64,000 nucleotides of DNA from Brevundimonas guildfordensis (GTDB lineage Bacteria > Pseudomonadota > Alphaproteobacteria > Caulobacterales > Caulobacteraceae): assembly GCF_014836405.1 (NCBI RefSeq), contig NZ_JACSQU010000002.1, positions 1 to 64,000 on the forward strand, written 5' to 3'. The translations under genes were made by a program, and so were the position numbers. Shown one piece after another: positions 10,401 to 17,775 of this stretch (the first letter of the stretch is position 1; every line of letters begins with the position of its first letter). The notes beneath the pieces are model-generated. The model was not told the DNA's origin. It did no database searches and saw only the letters and a list, made by a program, of their open reading frames with translations.

Positions 10401-10451
10401 CACAGCCCGTGGGGCCGTTACTGGTACGTCACGGCGACCAAGTCGTTCTGA
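7419..10451 (+). CDS. TonB-dependent receptor, large type
   Basis: Outer membrane receptor of 1010 aa. There is a clear signal peptide (MRHPFK, hydrophobic core, cleavage after AIAQ, about residue 25), a TonB box (VEDIVVVGT), a plug (about residues 45-190 with LVLLNGRRLV and IYGADAVAGVVN) and a barrel ending in phenylalanine. The length and plug style match the oligosaccharide/peptide-type TonB receptors abundant in Caulobacterales. The start is the ATG preceded by a GGGAGAGAG ribosome site; the frame is open further upstream into dctA. It lies between dctA and a secreted hydrolase, suggesting it imports the hydrolase product or substrate. The substrate cannot be read from sequence. Confidence 0.9.
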   Translation: MRHPFKIALMATSASTVLFAGAAIAQEAPAEATQVEDIVVVGTNIRGARTTAALPVVVADREQIEATGATTGDELMRTIPQMGDVLFDSANNPQTSNSARGDVNSVNLRSLGVGNTLVLLNGRRLVQHPTSQGTSDTGTVPVLSYNSNAIPVSGLERLEVLLDGAAAIYGADAVAGVVNTVLRDNIDGLTVSARYGGAEGTQMRDTEFNLFTGKNFDRGNVSLFANYAQRTALWASDQDFTRSDDLRPLFAGYPDFADVQSLDGRSSHTPWARLSVGSRPVIRSNGVAVTNTAGAFRFQPSSFGCGVDMGGDICLSSGNHNFNTTNRDMRYDTRHETTVRPSVERLNLFLTGRYDLTDSVEAFGEVGYYSAHSRAVQPPVVNLNQIWIPASNYYNPFGPMTFADGTLNPNRLPGLSGVPAEGLPVLMTNYRFVDTGFQVVKVDNYQARLLGGLRGEWRGFNWETAVVYSEAEAKDVSPNVNMTALQKQLALSTPDAYNPFSGGCVATTSYGDCSPSSQAAIDAIIFDLRRVSRTTLTMADFKLSRGDLFQLPGGPVGMAFGVEARGETQKDDRDANLDGTFTFTDMVSGETNLSNVSAVSPNPDTSGSREVFSTYVELAVPVVSPEMNIPLVYQLDVQLAGRYEHYSDFGSVAKPKIAAAWDVVPGVRVRGSYSQGFRAPNLEQTHATEYARLASGTDYVRCEADLRAGRISNFSQCAQNTSGASLLVAGNPDLEPEESTNTSYGLVLQPSFIPERFGAFTFTIDKWRIEQEKIVGLLGAQTALALDYLNRVEGGSNPLVNRRAPTPEDILLFQGTGLTPVGEVVSINDRFINLQPQTVSGLDLAMNWSLRRTKYGTFIVNVNASKLDEFTRDPGDIVNELYAAREAGTINAGTTLPDSSQLVGQNGRPEWRLNASLTWRKGPWRAGMTSQYVSDFQQPGLLGASGDPWVVDARQTVNAYVDYEFPAETRVRLGVRDLTDEGPSLADNGYRGTVHSPWGRYWYVTATKSF

Positions 10452-10467
10452 TCTGAGGAGGCGAGGG

Positions 10468-11790
10468 ATGCGTCTGTTTTCGATGCTGGCGGCGGCTTCC
10501 GCCATCACGCTGACCGGCGCGCCCTTCGCCGCCGCCCAGGATGCGCCGGCGAACCCGTCGCCGGCGCCCGCCCCGGCCGTCTGTCCCGATTTTCTTCCTC
10601 AGCAGGCGCACTGCTGGTCGGGGCGGGCGGCCAAGGGCGGCTATTACTGGATCGCCATGCCGGAGAACTGGAACGGATCGCTGATCGTCCACGCTCACGG
10701 CGGGCCCCGCACCGGCGCGCCCAAGGCCGATGATCCGCTGGAGGATCTGGAACGCTTCTCCATGACGGTGAAGGAGGGCTTCGCCTGGGCGGGCTCCACC
10801 TATCGCCGGGGGGGCTACGGCGTTCGCATGGCGGCCGAGGACACCGACGACCTGCGCCAGATTTTCTGGGACGCCTTCGGGCGGCCTCGCCGCACCATTC
10901 TTCATGGTCAGTCGTGGGGCGGAAACGTCGCGGCCAAGGCGGCCGAACTCTATGCGCGCGACGCCGAAGGCCAGGTGGTCTGGGACGGCGTGCTCCTGAC
11001 CAGCGGGGTGCTGGCGGGCGGAACCGAGGCCTACAGGTTCCGAGCGGACCTGCGCGCGGTCTATCAGTTCTATTGCCAAAACCACCCCGGCCCCGACGAG
11101 GCGCAATACCCCGTGTGGCAGGGCCTGCCCGAGGGCGTGCGCCTGACCCGCGCCCAGCTGGCCGAGCGGGTCAAGACCTGCACCGGCGTCGGCCTGCCTG
11201 CGGCGGAACGCACGCCCGAGCAGGAGCAGCGCCTGGCCGACATTCTCAATGTGGTGGGGATCGGCGAGGGCCAGCTGGTGTCGCACCTGGCCTGGGGCAC
11301 CTTCCTGTTTCAGGATCTGGTGCAGAAGCGCCTGGACGGCCTCAATCCGTTCGACAACAGCCGGACCGTCTATCAGGGCTCGCACGACGACGCGGCGCTG
11401 AACGCCGGGGTCGAGCGGTTCGCCGCCGATCCGATGGCGGTGGCGCGTCTGGCCTATGACGCGGACCTGTCGGGCCTGATCGTCGCCCCGACCGTGACGA
11501 TCCACGGCAAGCACGACCCCGTCGCCTTCGTCTGGCACCAGGACGCCTATCGCGACCGCGTGGCGGCGGCCGGGCGTGCGGATCTGCTGGTCCAGACCTT
11601 CACCGAGGAAGCGGAACACAGCGCGCTCAGTCCTCCCGAATACGTCGCGGTGTTCGAGGCCTTGATGGCTTGGATCGACCAGGGAGCAAAGCCGAACGCC
11701 GGCTCGATCGCCGCCCTGTGCGAGGCGGCGCGCCCGCGCTATGACGCCGCTGCCTGCCTGTTCGATCAGCACCTGAGCGGCGAGAAATAA
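10468..11790 (+). CDS. exported alpha/beta-hydrolase (esterase-like)
   Basis: 440 aa with a signal peptide (cleavage near FAAAQ, about residue 24). The alpha/beta-hydrolase signature is present: oxyanion region HAHGGP, nucleophile Ser149 in GQSWGG, a probable acid in GKHDPVAF and a His in EAEHSALSPPEY. Cysteines are frequent, as expected for a periplasmic or secreted enzyme. It begins 16 bp after the TonB receptor stop with GAGG-rich ribosome-site sequence, so the two are co-transcribed. The closest functional types are secreted esterases or peptidase-like hydrolases. Together with DctA, an ester releasing an organic acid is a reasonable but unproven substrate. Confidence 0.82.
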   Translation: MRLFSMLAAASAITLTGAPFAAAQDAPANPSPAPAPAVCPDFLPQQAHCWSGRAAKGGYYWIAMPENWNGSLIVHAHGGPRTGAPKADDPLEDLERFSMTVKEGFAWAGSTYRRGGYGVRMAAEDTDDLRQIFWDAFGRPRRTILHGQSWGGNVAAKAAELYARDAEGQVVWDGVLLTSGVLAGGTEAYRFRADLRAVYQFYCQNHPGPDEAQYPVWQGLPEGVRLTRAQLAERVKTCTGVGLPAAERTPEQEQRLADILNVVGIGEGQLVSHLAWGTFLFQDLVQKRLDGLNPFDNSRTVYQGSHDDAALNAGVERFAADPMAVARLAYDADLSGLIVAPTVTIHGKHDPVAFVWHQDAYRDRVAAAGRADLLVQTFTEEAEHSALSPPEYVAVFEALMAWIDQGAKPNAGSIAALCEAARPRYDAAACLFDQHLSGEK

Positions 11791-11796
11791 CTCCGC

Positions 11797-11825
11797 CCAG
11801 CTGGCCGGTCGCGCCGGCCAGCTGG
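11797..11825 (+). terminator. 12-bp perfect hairpin after the hydrolase gene
   Basis: CCAGCTGGCCGG and its exact complement flank a 5-base TCGCG loop, 6 bp after the stop codon. The downstream T tract is weak (GTCTTTCC), so termination may be partial. Confidence 0.6.
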
Positions 11826-11891
11826 CTGAGGGCCGTCTTTCCAACCCGGATCGAAAAAGCTCTGCGGCCAAGCTGGACCCGTTCCTCATTG

Positions 11892-11906
11892 GAACATAAC
11901 ATGAAC
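11892..11906 (+). promoter_or_regulatory. LexA (SOS) box, GAAC-N7-GAAC
   Basis: GAAC-ATAACAT-GAAC is the reverse complement of GTTC-N7-GTTC, the direct-repeat LexA operator known from alphaproteobacteria including Caulobacter. It ends 2 bp before the ATG at 11909, a position that would block initiation. A further GTTC at 11881 forms an overlapping GTTC-N7-GAAC. It predicts SOS induction of the two repair genes downstream. Confidence 0.75.
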
Positions 11907-11908
11907 GC

Positions 11909-13150
11909 ATGGCTCAGATCGATCTTCGACGAAAGCTGGCGGTTCTGGCGGACGCAGCGAAATACGACGCCTCCTGCGCCTCGTCCGGCACGACAAAGCG
12001 GAACTCTCTGGGCGGCCGGGGGATCGGTTCGACCGAGGGCATGGGCATCTGCCACGCCTATACGCCCGACGGTCGATGCATCAGCTTGCTGAAGATCCTG
12101 CTGACCAACTTCTGCATCTACGACTGCGCCTATTGCATCAACCGGGTGTCGTCGAATGTCGAGCGGGCGCGCTTTACGGTGCAGGAGGTCGTCGACCTGA
12201 CCCTGGCCTTCTACAAGCGCAACTATATCGAGGGCCTGTTCCTGTCGTCCGGCGTGATCCGCAACGGCGACTATACGATGGAGCAGCTGGTCGAGGTCGC
12301 GCGGCGCCTGCGCGAGGATCACGACTTCCGGGGCTATATCCACCTGAAGCTGATCCCCGAGGCGGACCCGCGGCTGGTGGAGCTGGCGGGCCTTTACGCC
12401 GACCGCCTGTCCGCCAATATCGAACTGCCCCGTGACGAAGCCCTGGGCCGCCTGGCCCCCGAAAAAGACGCGCGAACCATCCGCAAGGCGATGGGGCAGG
12501 TGCGGCTGAAGCTGGAAGAGGCCAAGCCGGAAAAGCGGGACCGCAAGCGCCCGCCCGCCTTCGCCCCGGCGGGGCAGTCGACCCAGCTGATCGTCGGCGC
12601 CGACGGCGCGCCGGATACGGAGATCATGGCCCGCAGCGCCGCCCTGTACGGCGGTTATGGCCTGCGTCGGGTCTATTACTCGGCCTTCAGCCCCATTCCC
12701 GACGGGTCAAGCCTGCTGCCCCCGACAAAGCCGCCGCTGATGCGCGAACACAGGCTCTATCAGGCCGACTGGCTGATGCGGTTCTACAGCTTCACCGCGC
12801 CTGAGATCGGGGAGGGGACCGACGACGGCATGCTGGATCTGGCCGTTGATCCCAAGCTGGCCTGGGCGCTGCGGCGCCGCGAGGCCTTTCCCGTCGACGT
12901 GAACCGGGCGGCGCGCGAGACCCTGCTGCGCGTGCCGGGGCTGGGGGTGAAGGCGGTGGACCGCATTTTGTCCGTGCGGCGCCATCGCACCTTGCGGCTG
13001 GAGGATGTCGGCCGGCTGACGCGGTCAATCGAGGCGGTGCGGCCGTGGATCACGGCGCTGGACTGGACGCCGGGCGGTCTGACCGACGCGGTCGACCTGC
13101 GCGCGCGCCTGGCGCCCCAGCGCAAGCCTAAGCAGTTGAGCCTGTTCTGA
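11909..13150 (+). CDS. UDG-linked radical SAM DNA modification/repair protein
   Basis: 413-aa radical SAM enzyme of the family that co-occurs with an atypical uracil-DNA glycosylase (TIGR03916 type). The [4Fe-4S] motif is CIYDCAYC (Cx3CxxC), preceded by the family's GICHAYTPDGRCISLLK. The C-terminus holds a helix-hairpin-helix-like segment (LLRVPGLGVKAVDRILSVRR) suited to DNA binding. Its stop overlaps the next start by one base (TGATG), so the two are translationally coupled. Role: presumed DNA repair or modification; the reaction is unknown. No ribosome site is evident because the LexA box occupies that position, so translation may be near-leaderless. Confidence 0.92.
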   Translation: MAQIDLRRKLAVLADAAKYDASCASSGTTKRNSLGGRGIGSTEGMGICHAYTPDGRCISLLKILLTNFCIYDCAYCINRVSSNVERARFTVQEVVDLTLAFYKRNYIEGLFLSSGVIRNGDYTMEQLVEVARRLREDHDFRGYIHLKLIPEADPRLVELAGLYADRLSANIELPRDEALGRLAPEKDARTIRKAMGQVRLKLEEAKPEKRDRKRPPAFAPAGQSTQLIVGADGAPDTEIMARSAALYGGYGLRRVYYSAFSPIPDGSSLLPPTKPPLMREHRLYQADWLMRFYSFTAPEIGEGTDDGMLDLAVDPKLAWALRRREAFPVDVNRAARETLLRVPGLGVKAVDRILSVRRHRTLRLEDVGRLTRSIEAVRPWITALDWTPGGLTDAVDLRARLAPQRKPKQLSLF

Positions 13151-14577
13151 TGCGCACGGCGGTCCTGTCCGATCCGCTGGATTTCGACGGCTGGCGCAAG
13201 GCGGCGCGGCGCCTGCGTCTGGCGGGCGTTGAGCCGGACCGCGTGAAGTTTGTCGTGGGCGCATCCCTTGGCGGACTGTTCGACGTGGACGCCGCCCTGC
13301 CCGAGGTCGAGGGCGCCTTCACCGCGCCGCGCGCGTTTCTGGATATGGCGGCGCAACTGATCCAGCATCGGTCCGAGGATCGCTTCGAGCTGATGTATCG
13401 CCTGCTGTGGCGGCTGAAGGATCAGCCGAACCTGATGGCGGTCCTGTCCGACCGCGACGTGGCCGAGGCGGCGGATCGGGTGAAGGCGGTGCGCCGCGCC
13501 GCCCACAAGATGAAGGCCTTCGTGCGCTTTCGACAGGCGCAAGACGAGGCGGGCGAGCGCTGGGTGGCGTGGTTCGAGCCCGCCCATCGTGTGCTGCAGG
13601 CGACGGCCCCCTTCTTCGCGCGGCGGTTCAGCGCCATGCGGTGGTCGATCCTGACGCCGGACGGGGCGGCGCATTGGGACGGAACGCTCCTGACCTTCGG
13701 CCCGCCCGCCGACCAGTCGCAGGCTCCCGCCGAAGACGCGGTGGAGGATTTCTGGCGCACCTACTACGCCTCGACCTTCAATCCGGCGCGGCTGAGGCCT
13801 CAGGCGATGCGGTCGGAAATGCCCAAGCGCTATTGGAAGAACCTGCCCGAGGCCGGGCTGATCCCGGAACTGACCGCCGCTGCGTCGGTTCGCACCGATG
13901 CCATGGTGAACCAGCCCGCGCCCACGCCCAATGACCGGTTCCAGCGCGTGCGCGCGCCGGTGGTGGATCGCGCCGCGACGGATGATCTGATCGCCGACAG
14001 TCTGGACGAACTGGCGCGCGGCGTTCAGGGCTGTCACCGCTGTCCGCTGTGGCGCGACACCACTCAGGGCGTCTGCGGCGAGGGGCCCAGGCGCGCGGCT
14101 CTGATGGTGGTCGGCGAACAGCCGGGCGATCAGGAGGACCTGGCCGGTCGGCCCTTCGTCGGCCCCGCCGGGCGCCTTCTGGATGCGGCGTTCGAAGAGG
14201 CGGGGCTGGATCGCCGCGACCTCTACCTCACCAATGCGGTCAAGCACTTCAAGCATGAACCGCGCGGCAAGCGCCGTCTGCACAAGACGCCTAACGCGGG
14301 CGAGGTCGAGGCCTGCCGCTGGTGGCTGGATCATGAGCGAAGTCTGGTGAAGCCCCGACTGATCCTGGCTCTGGGCGCGACGGCTGGGCTGGCGGTGCTC
14401 GGCCGAAAGCCCGCCGTTCAGACTGAGCGCAGTCGCGTTCTCACGACCGAGGATGGCGCGCGCGTGCTGTTGACGGTCCACCCGTCCTACCTGCTGCGCC
14501 TGCCCGACCCGGCGTTGCGCGCCGAGGAGCGGAGCCGGTTCCTGGCCGACCTGACCGTGGCTCGCCACGCGCTCTAA
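13150..14577 (+). CDS. UdgX-type uracil-DNA glycosylase fused to an N-terminal DUF4130-like domain
   Basis: 475 aa. The N-terminal half (about 1-250) matches the SAM-linked DNA metabolism domain (DUF4130/TIGR03915). The C-terminal half (about 275-475) is a family-4-like UDG with motif GEQPGDQEDLAGRPFVGPAG, Fe-S cysteines (CHRCPLW near the start of the domain and a later Cys) and HPSYLLR. It carries KRRLH at 14269-14283, equivalent to the KRRIH loop whose histidine gives mycobacterial UdgX its covalent uracil-DNA crosslink, so suicide-type uracil capture is likely. It is the second gene of the LexA-boxed operon. Confidence 0.9.
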   Translation: MRTAVLSDPLDFDGWRKAARRLRLAGVEPDRVKFVVGASLGGLFDVDAALPEVEGAFTAPRAFLDMAAQLIQHRSEDRFELMYRLLWRLKDQPNLMAVLSDRDVAEAADRVKAVRRAAHKMKAFVRFRQAQDEAGERWVAWFEPAHRVLQATAPFFARRFSAMRWSILTPDGAAHWDGTLLTFGPPADQSQAPAEDAVEDFWRTYYASTFNPARLRPQAMRSEMPKRYWKNLPEAGLIPELTAAASVRTDAMVNQPAPTPNDRFQRVRAPVVDRAATDDLIADSLDELARGVQGCHRCPLWRDTTQGVCGEGPRRAALMVVGEQPGDQEDLAGRPFVGPAGRLLDAAFEEAGLDRRDLYLTNAVKHFKHEPRGKRRLHKTPNAGEVEACRWWLDHERSLVKPRLILALGATAGLAVLGRKPAVQTERSRVLTTEDGARVLLTVHPSYLLRLPDPALRAEERSRFLADLTVARHAL

Positions 14578-14622
14578 ACAGCGGCCTCAGCGCCAGCGGA
14601 CTTGAAGTTTTCGCGCGCGCCC

Positions 14623-14638
14623 ATATCGTATACGATAT
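14623..14638. promoter_or_regulatory. 16-bp perfect palindrome, candidate GntR operator
   Basis: ATATCGTATACGATAT is a perfect palindrome 19 bp before the ATG of the reductase gene. A related GTATAC-type core recurs ahead of two other units of the same cluster, which also encodes a FadR-type GntR regulator, so this is probably that regulator's binding site. Confidence 0.65.
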
Positions 14639-14657
14639 CGTGAGGCGGGAGAACGAT

Positions 14658-15686
14658 ATGAGCGTGTTTGAGGCCCAGGAAACGGTCGCCTTGTCGATCG
14701 ACGAAGTGTTCGCCCTGTCGCGGCGGGTGCTGACGGGGGCGGGGCTGTCCGTCCCGCACGCCGAGGCGGTGGCTCGGGTCATCACAGCGGGCGAGCGGGA
14801 CGAGTGCGCCTCGCACGGGCTCTATCGTCTGCCCGGCTGTGTCATGACCATCCGATCGGGCAAGATGTCGCTGGACGCCGAGCCTGTCATCACCGACGCC
14901 TCACCCGCCCTGGTGCGCGCCGACGCGCGCCACGCCTATTCCCTGCTGGCCTTTGAACGCGCTGCGCCACTGTTGGCGCAGAAGGCCAAGGAAGTCGGGG
15001 TCGCGGCGCTGGTCATCAACAACTGCTTCCACTTCTCGGCCCTGTGGCCCGAGATCGAGCAGCTGACCGGGATGGGCGTAGCGGCCCTGGCCATGACGCC
15101 CAGCCATTCGTGGGTGGCGCCGGCGGGGGGCAAGCGCGGCCTGCTCGGCACCAATCCGATCGCCTTCGGATGGCCGCGTCCGGGGCCGCACCCCTATGTC
15201 TTCGACTTCGCCACCAGCGCCATCGCGCGCGGCGACATGGCGCTGCATGACATCGCCGGCAAGCCGATCCCCGAGGGCTGGGGGGTCGACGCCGAGGGGC
15301 GGCCGACGACGAACGCCCGCGCCGCCCTGGACGGCGCCATGCTGACCTTCGGCGGGCACAAGGGCTCGGCCCTGTCGACCATGATCGAACTGATGGCGGG
15401 GCCGCTGATCGGCGATCTGACCAGTCGCGAGTCGATGGCTTTCGATGACGGCGCCAAGGCGGCGCCCATGCATGGCGAACTGATCCTGGCCTTCGATCCC
15501 GATCTGATGGGCGGCGGCGACGCGGCGGTGAACGCCGCCCGGGCCGAGGCTCTGTTCGCCGCCTTCGCGGACCAGGACGCGCGCCTCCCGTCGCACCGCC
15601 GTTACGAGGCCCGCGCGCGGAGCCTGGCGGACGGCGTGCGCACGCCCAAGGTTCTCTACGACCAGATCGTCGCGCTAGGCTTTTAG
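14658..15686 (+). CDS. Ldh-family NAD(P)H oxidoreductase, probable delta1-pyrroline-2-carboxylate reductase
   Basis: 342 aa, malate/L-lactate dehydrogenase (YlbC/Ldh) fold family. Family features: an N-terminal substrate region DECASHGLYRLPG, NNCFHFSALWPE with the conserved His, GKRGLLGTNPIAFGWPR for cofactor binding, and GGHKGSALSTMIELMAG. In hydroxyproline clusters, members of this family (LhpD/DpkA) reduce delta1-pyrroline-2-carboxylate to L-proline, the best guess here from context; malate, lactate or ureidoglycolate activity cannot be excluded. ATG 14658 is chosen (GGGAGAA upstream); GTG 14640 overlaps the palindrome. It is separated from the next gene by 112 bp with a second putative operator. 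Confidence 0.82.
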   Translation: MSVFEAQETVALSIDEVFALSRRVLTGAGLSVPHAEAVARVITAGERDECASHGLYRLPGCVMTIRSGKMSLDAEPVITDASPALVRADARHAYSLLAFERAAPLLAQKAKEVGVAALVINNCFHFSALWPEIEQLTGMGVAALAMTPSHSWVAPAGGKRGLLGTNPIAFGWPRPGPHPYVFDFATSAIARGDMALHDIAGKPIPEGWGVDAEGRPTTNARAALDGAMLTFGGHKGSALSTMIELMAGPLIGDLTSRESMAFDDGAKAAPMHGELILAFDPDLMGGGDAAVNAARAEALFAAFADQDARLPSHRRYEARARSLADGVRTPKVLYDQIVALGF

Positions 15687-15731
15687 GCAAATGGAGACGG
15701 GCGCCTCGGCTCAAAGGCGGTTGTTCGACGC

Positions 15732-15770
15732 TTGACGGCCTACGCCTGCTACAATCATATACCGTATACA
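15732..15770 (+). promoter_or_regulatory. promoter with overlapping GntR-type operator
   Basis: TTGACG at 15732-15737 can serve as a -35 with an AT-rich -10 (CATATA) 18 bp downstream. The element ATATACCGTATACAA (15757-15771) overlaps that -10 and resembles the palindrome at 14623. It lies 28 bp upstream of the deaminase-like gene. Repression by the GntR protein is inferred. Confidence 0.5.
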
Positions 15771-15798
15771 AAAATGGCGAGCTCGGGAGGGGCTGCAT

Positions 15799-16728
15799 AT
15801 GGCGGGGATGAAGTTGGACTGGACGGGGGTGATCCCGGCGGCCACCACGCAGTTCGATGAGACGCTGGCGGTCGATTTCGACGCCACCCAGAAGGTGCTG
15901 GACGGTCTGATCCGCGATGGCGTGGACGCCATCATCGTCATGGGCACCGTGGGCGAGAACAACTCGCTGGAGCCGGAAGAAAAACGCGCCGTCCTGAAGG
16001 CGGCGGTCGAGGTCGCGGACGGCCGCGTGCCGATCATCACCGGGGTCAGCGAGCTGACCACGGCGCGGGCCGAGGCCTACGCCAAGGACGCGGAGGACAT
16101 CGGGGTCGACGCCCTGATGGTGCTGCCCGCCATGGTCTATGTGCCGACCCCGGCGGAGCTGGAGGCGCACTTCCGCGCTGTGGCGGCCGCCAGCGGCCTG
16201 CCGAACATGCTGTACAACAACCCGCTGATGTACCGTCAGACCCTGAACAACGACGACCTGCGCCGTCTGTCCGACGTTCCGAACATCGTGGCCCTGAAGG
16301 AAAGCGCCCCGGATTCGCGTCGCATCACCGACATCTTCAACGAGCTGGGCGACCGCTACTCGGTCATGGTCGGCCTCGACGACGTGGCGCTGGAAGGCAT
16401 GATCCTGGGGGCCAAGGGTTGGGTCTCGGGCCTGACCAACGCCTTCCCCGAAGAATCGGTCGCCCTCGTCAAGGCGGTGCAGGCGGGCGACATCGCGCGC
16501 GCTCTGGAGATCTATCGCTGGTTCATGCCGCTGCTTCACCTGGATTCGGTTGCGGATCTGGTGCAGTCGATCAAACTGTCCGAGATGATCATGGGGCGCG
16601 GGAGCGAGCGGGTCCGCATGCCGCGCAGGCCGCTGGCGGGCGCTCGTCGGGCCGAGGTCATCGCCATGGTCGAAAAGGCGGCGGAAACGCGCCCGATCGG
16701 CTCGGGCAAGGCCATCAAGATCACCTGA
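15799..16728 (+). CDS. DHDPS-family lyase/deaminase, probable delta1-pyrroline-4-hydroxy-2-carboxylate deaminase
   Basis: 309 aa TIM barrel of the dihydrodipicolinate synthase / N-acetylneuraminate lyase family. The Schiff-base lysine is in NIVALKESAPDSRR, the GTVGENNSL loop replaces the usual GTTGE, and the catalytic tyrosine region is MLYNNP. In bacterial hydroxyproline catabolism, a DHDPS homologue (LhpC/HypD) converts pyrroline-4-hydroxy-2-carboxylate to 2-oxoglutarate semialdehyde; this context (epimerase next door, dehydrogenase further on) points to that role rather than lysine synthesis. A GGGAGG ribosome site precedes the ATG. Confidence 0.82.
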   Translation: MAGMKLDWTGVIPAATTQFDETLAVDFDATQKVLDGLIRDGVDAIIVMGTVGENNSLEPEEKRAVLKAAVEVADGRVPIITGVSELTTARAEAYAKDAEDIGVDALMVLPAMVYVPTPAELEAHFRAVAAASGLPNMLYNNPLMYRQTLNNDDLRRLSDVPNIVALKESAPDSRRITDIFNELGDRYSVMVGLDDVALEGMILGAKGWVSGLTNAFPEESVALVKAVQAGDIARALEIYRWFMPLLHLDSVADLVQSIKLSEMIMGRGSERVRMPRRPLAGARRAEVIAMVEKAAETRPIGSGKAIKIT

Positions 16729-16740
16729 TCCGGAGCCCAG

Positions 16741-17739
16741 ATGCGCGACGTCTTTTTCTGCATCGACGGTCATACCGCCGGCAACCCGGTTCGCCTGGTC
16801 GCCGGCGGCGCGCCCCTGTTGTCAGGGGCCAGCATGGCCGAGCGTCGGCTCGACTTCCTGAGCCGTTACGACTGGATCCGCACCTCCTTGTGTTTCGAGC
16901 CGCGCGGCCACGACATGATGAGCGGCGGCTTCCTCTATCCGCCGACCCTGCCGGATGCGGACGCGGGCATCCTGTTCATCGAGACCAGCGGCTGCCTGCC
17001 CATGTGCGGCCACGGGACGATCGGCATGATCACCTTCGGGCTGGAGCACGGCCTGATCCGGCCACGCACGCCGGGTCGGTTGAAGATCGAGGTCCCTGCG
17101 GGCGTTCTGGACATCGCCTATGAGACTGAGGGCGACAAGGTGACCTCGGTGCGCATCCGCAATGTCCCCGCCTATCTGGCGGCGGAAGGCATCGATATCG
17201 ACGTGCCGGGCCTTGGCCCGCTGAGCGTCGACGTGTCCTACGGCGGCAACTACTACGCCATCGTCGAACCGCAGGGCGCCTACACCGGCCTGGACGATCT
17301 GGGCGCCAGCCGCATCATCGAACTGAGCGGTCTGGTGCGCGAACGGGTGCGGGCGGCCTTCCACCCGGTGCACCCGGACGAACCGTCGATCAACGGAGTC
17401 AGCCACGTGCTGTGGGCCGACAAGCCCAAGGGCGACGGCGCCGACGGCCGCAACGCTGTCTTTTACGGCGACAAGGCCATCGACCGCAGCCCCTGCGGCA
17501 CCGGCACCTCGGCGCGGCTGGCCCATCTGCACGCCAAGGGACGGCTGCAGGTCGGCGACGCCTTCGTGCACGAAAGCTACATCTGCAGCCGCTTTATCGG
17601 CCGCGTCGAAGCCGAGACGACCGTGGGCGACCACAAGGCGATCGTGCCCTCGATCGAGGGATCGGCCGTCGCCACCGGCTTCAACACCATCTGGGTGGAC
17701 CGTCAGGACCCCTTCTGGGCGGGCTTCCAGGTCGTCTGA
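16741..17739 (+). CDS. proline racemase family, probable 4-hydroxyproline 2-epimerase
   Basis: 332 aa. Both catalytic cysteines of racemases/epimerases are present: Cys89 in MCGHGTIG and Cys252 in SPCGTGTSARL; a dehydratase would have Thr at the second position. The enzyme should interconvert trans-4-hydroxy-L-proline and cis-4-hydroxy-D-proline. It starts 12 bp after the deaminase-like gene and is followed by the GntR regulator, so the three form an operon. Proline itself as substrate is possible, but context favours hydroxyproline. Confidence 0.88.
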   Translation: MRDVFFCIDGHTAGNPVRLVAGGAPLLSGASMAERRLDFLSRYDWIRTSLCFEPRGHDMMSGGFLYPPTLPDADAGILFIETSGCLPMCGHGTIGMITFGLEHGLIRPRTPGRLKIEVPAGVLDIAYETEGDKVTSVRIRNVPAYLAAEGIDIDVPGLGPLSVDVSYGGNYYAIVEPQGAYTGLDDLGASRIIELSGLVRERVRAAFHPVHPDEPSINGVSHVLWADKPKGDGADGRNAVFYGDKAIDRSPCGTGTSARLAHLHAKGRLQVGDAFVHESYICSRFIGRVEAETTVGDHKAIVPSIEGSAVATGFNTIWVDRQDPFWAGFQVV

Positions 17740-17775
17740 CCGAGTTGCGCGTCGTAATTGCGATCTGTGCGCGTT

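Noticed and set aside
7368..10508. 1046-aa open frame antisense to the TonB receptor
   Set aside because: Shadow of the codon bias of the real gene; no domain-like sequence.
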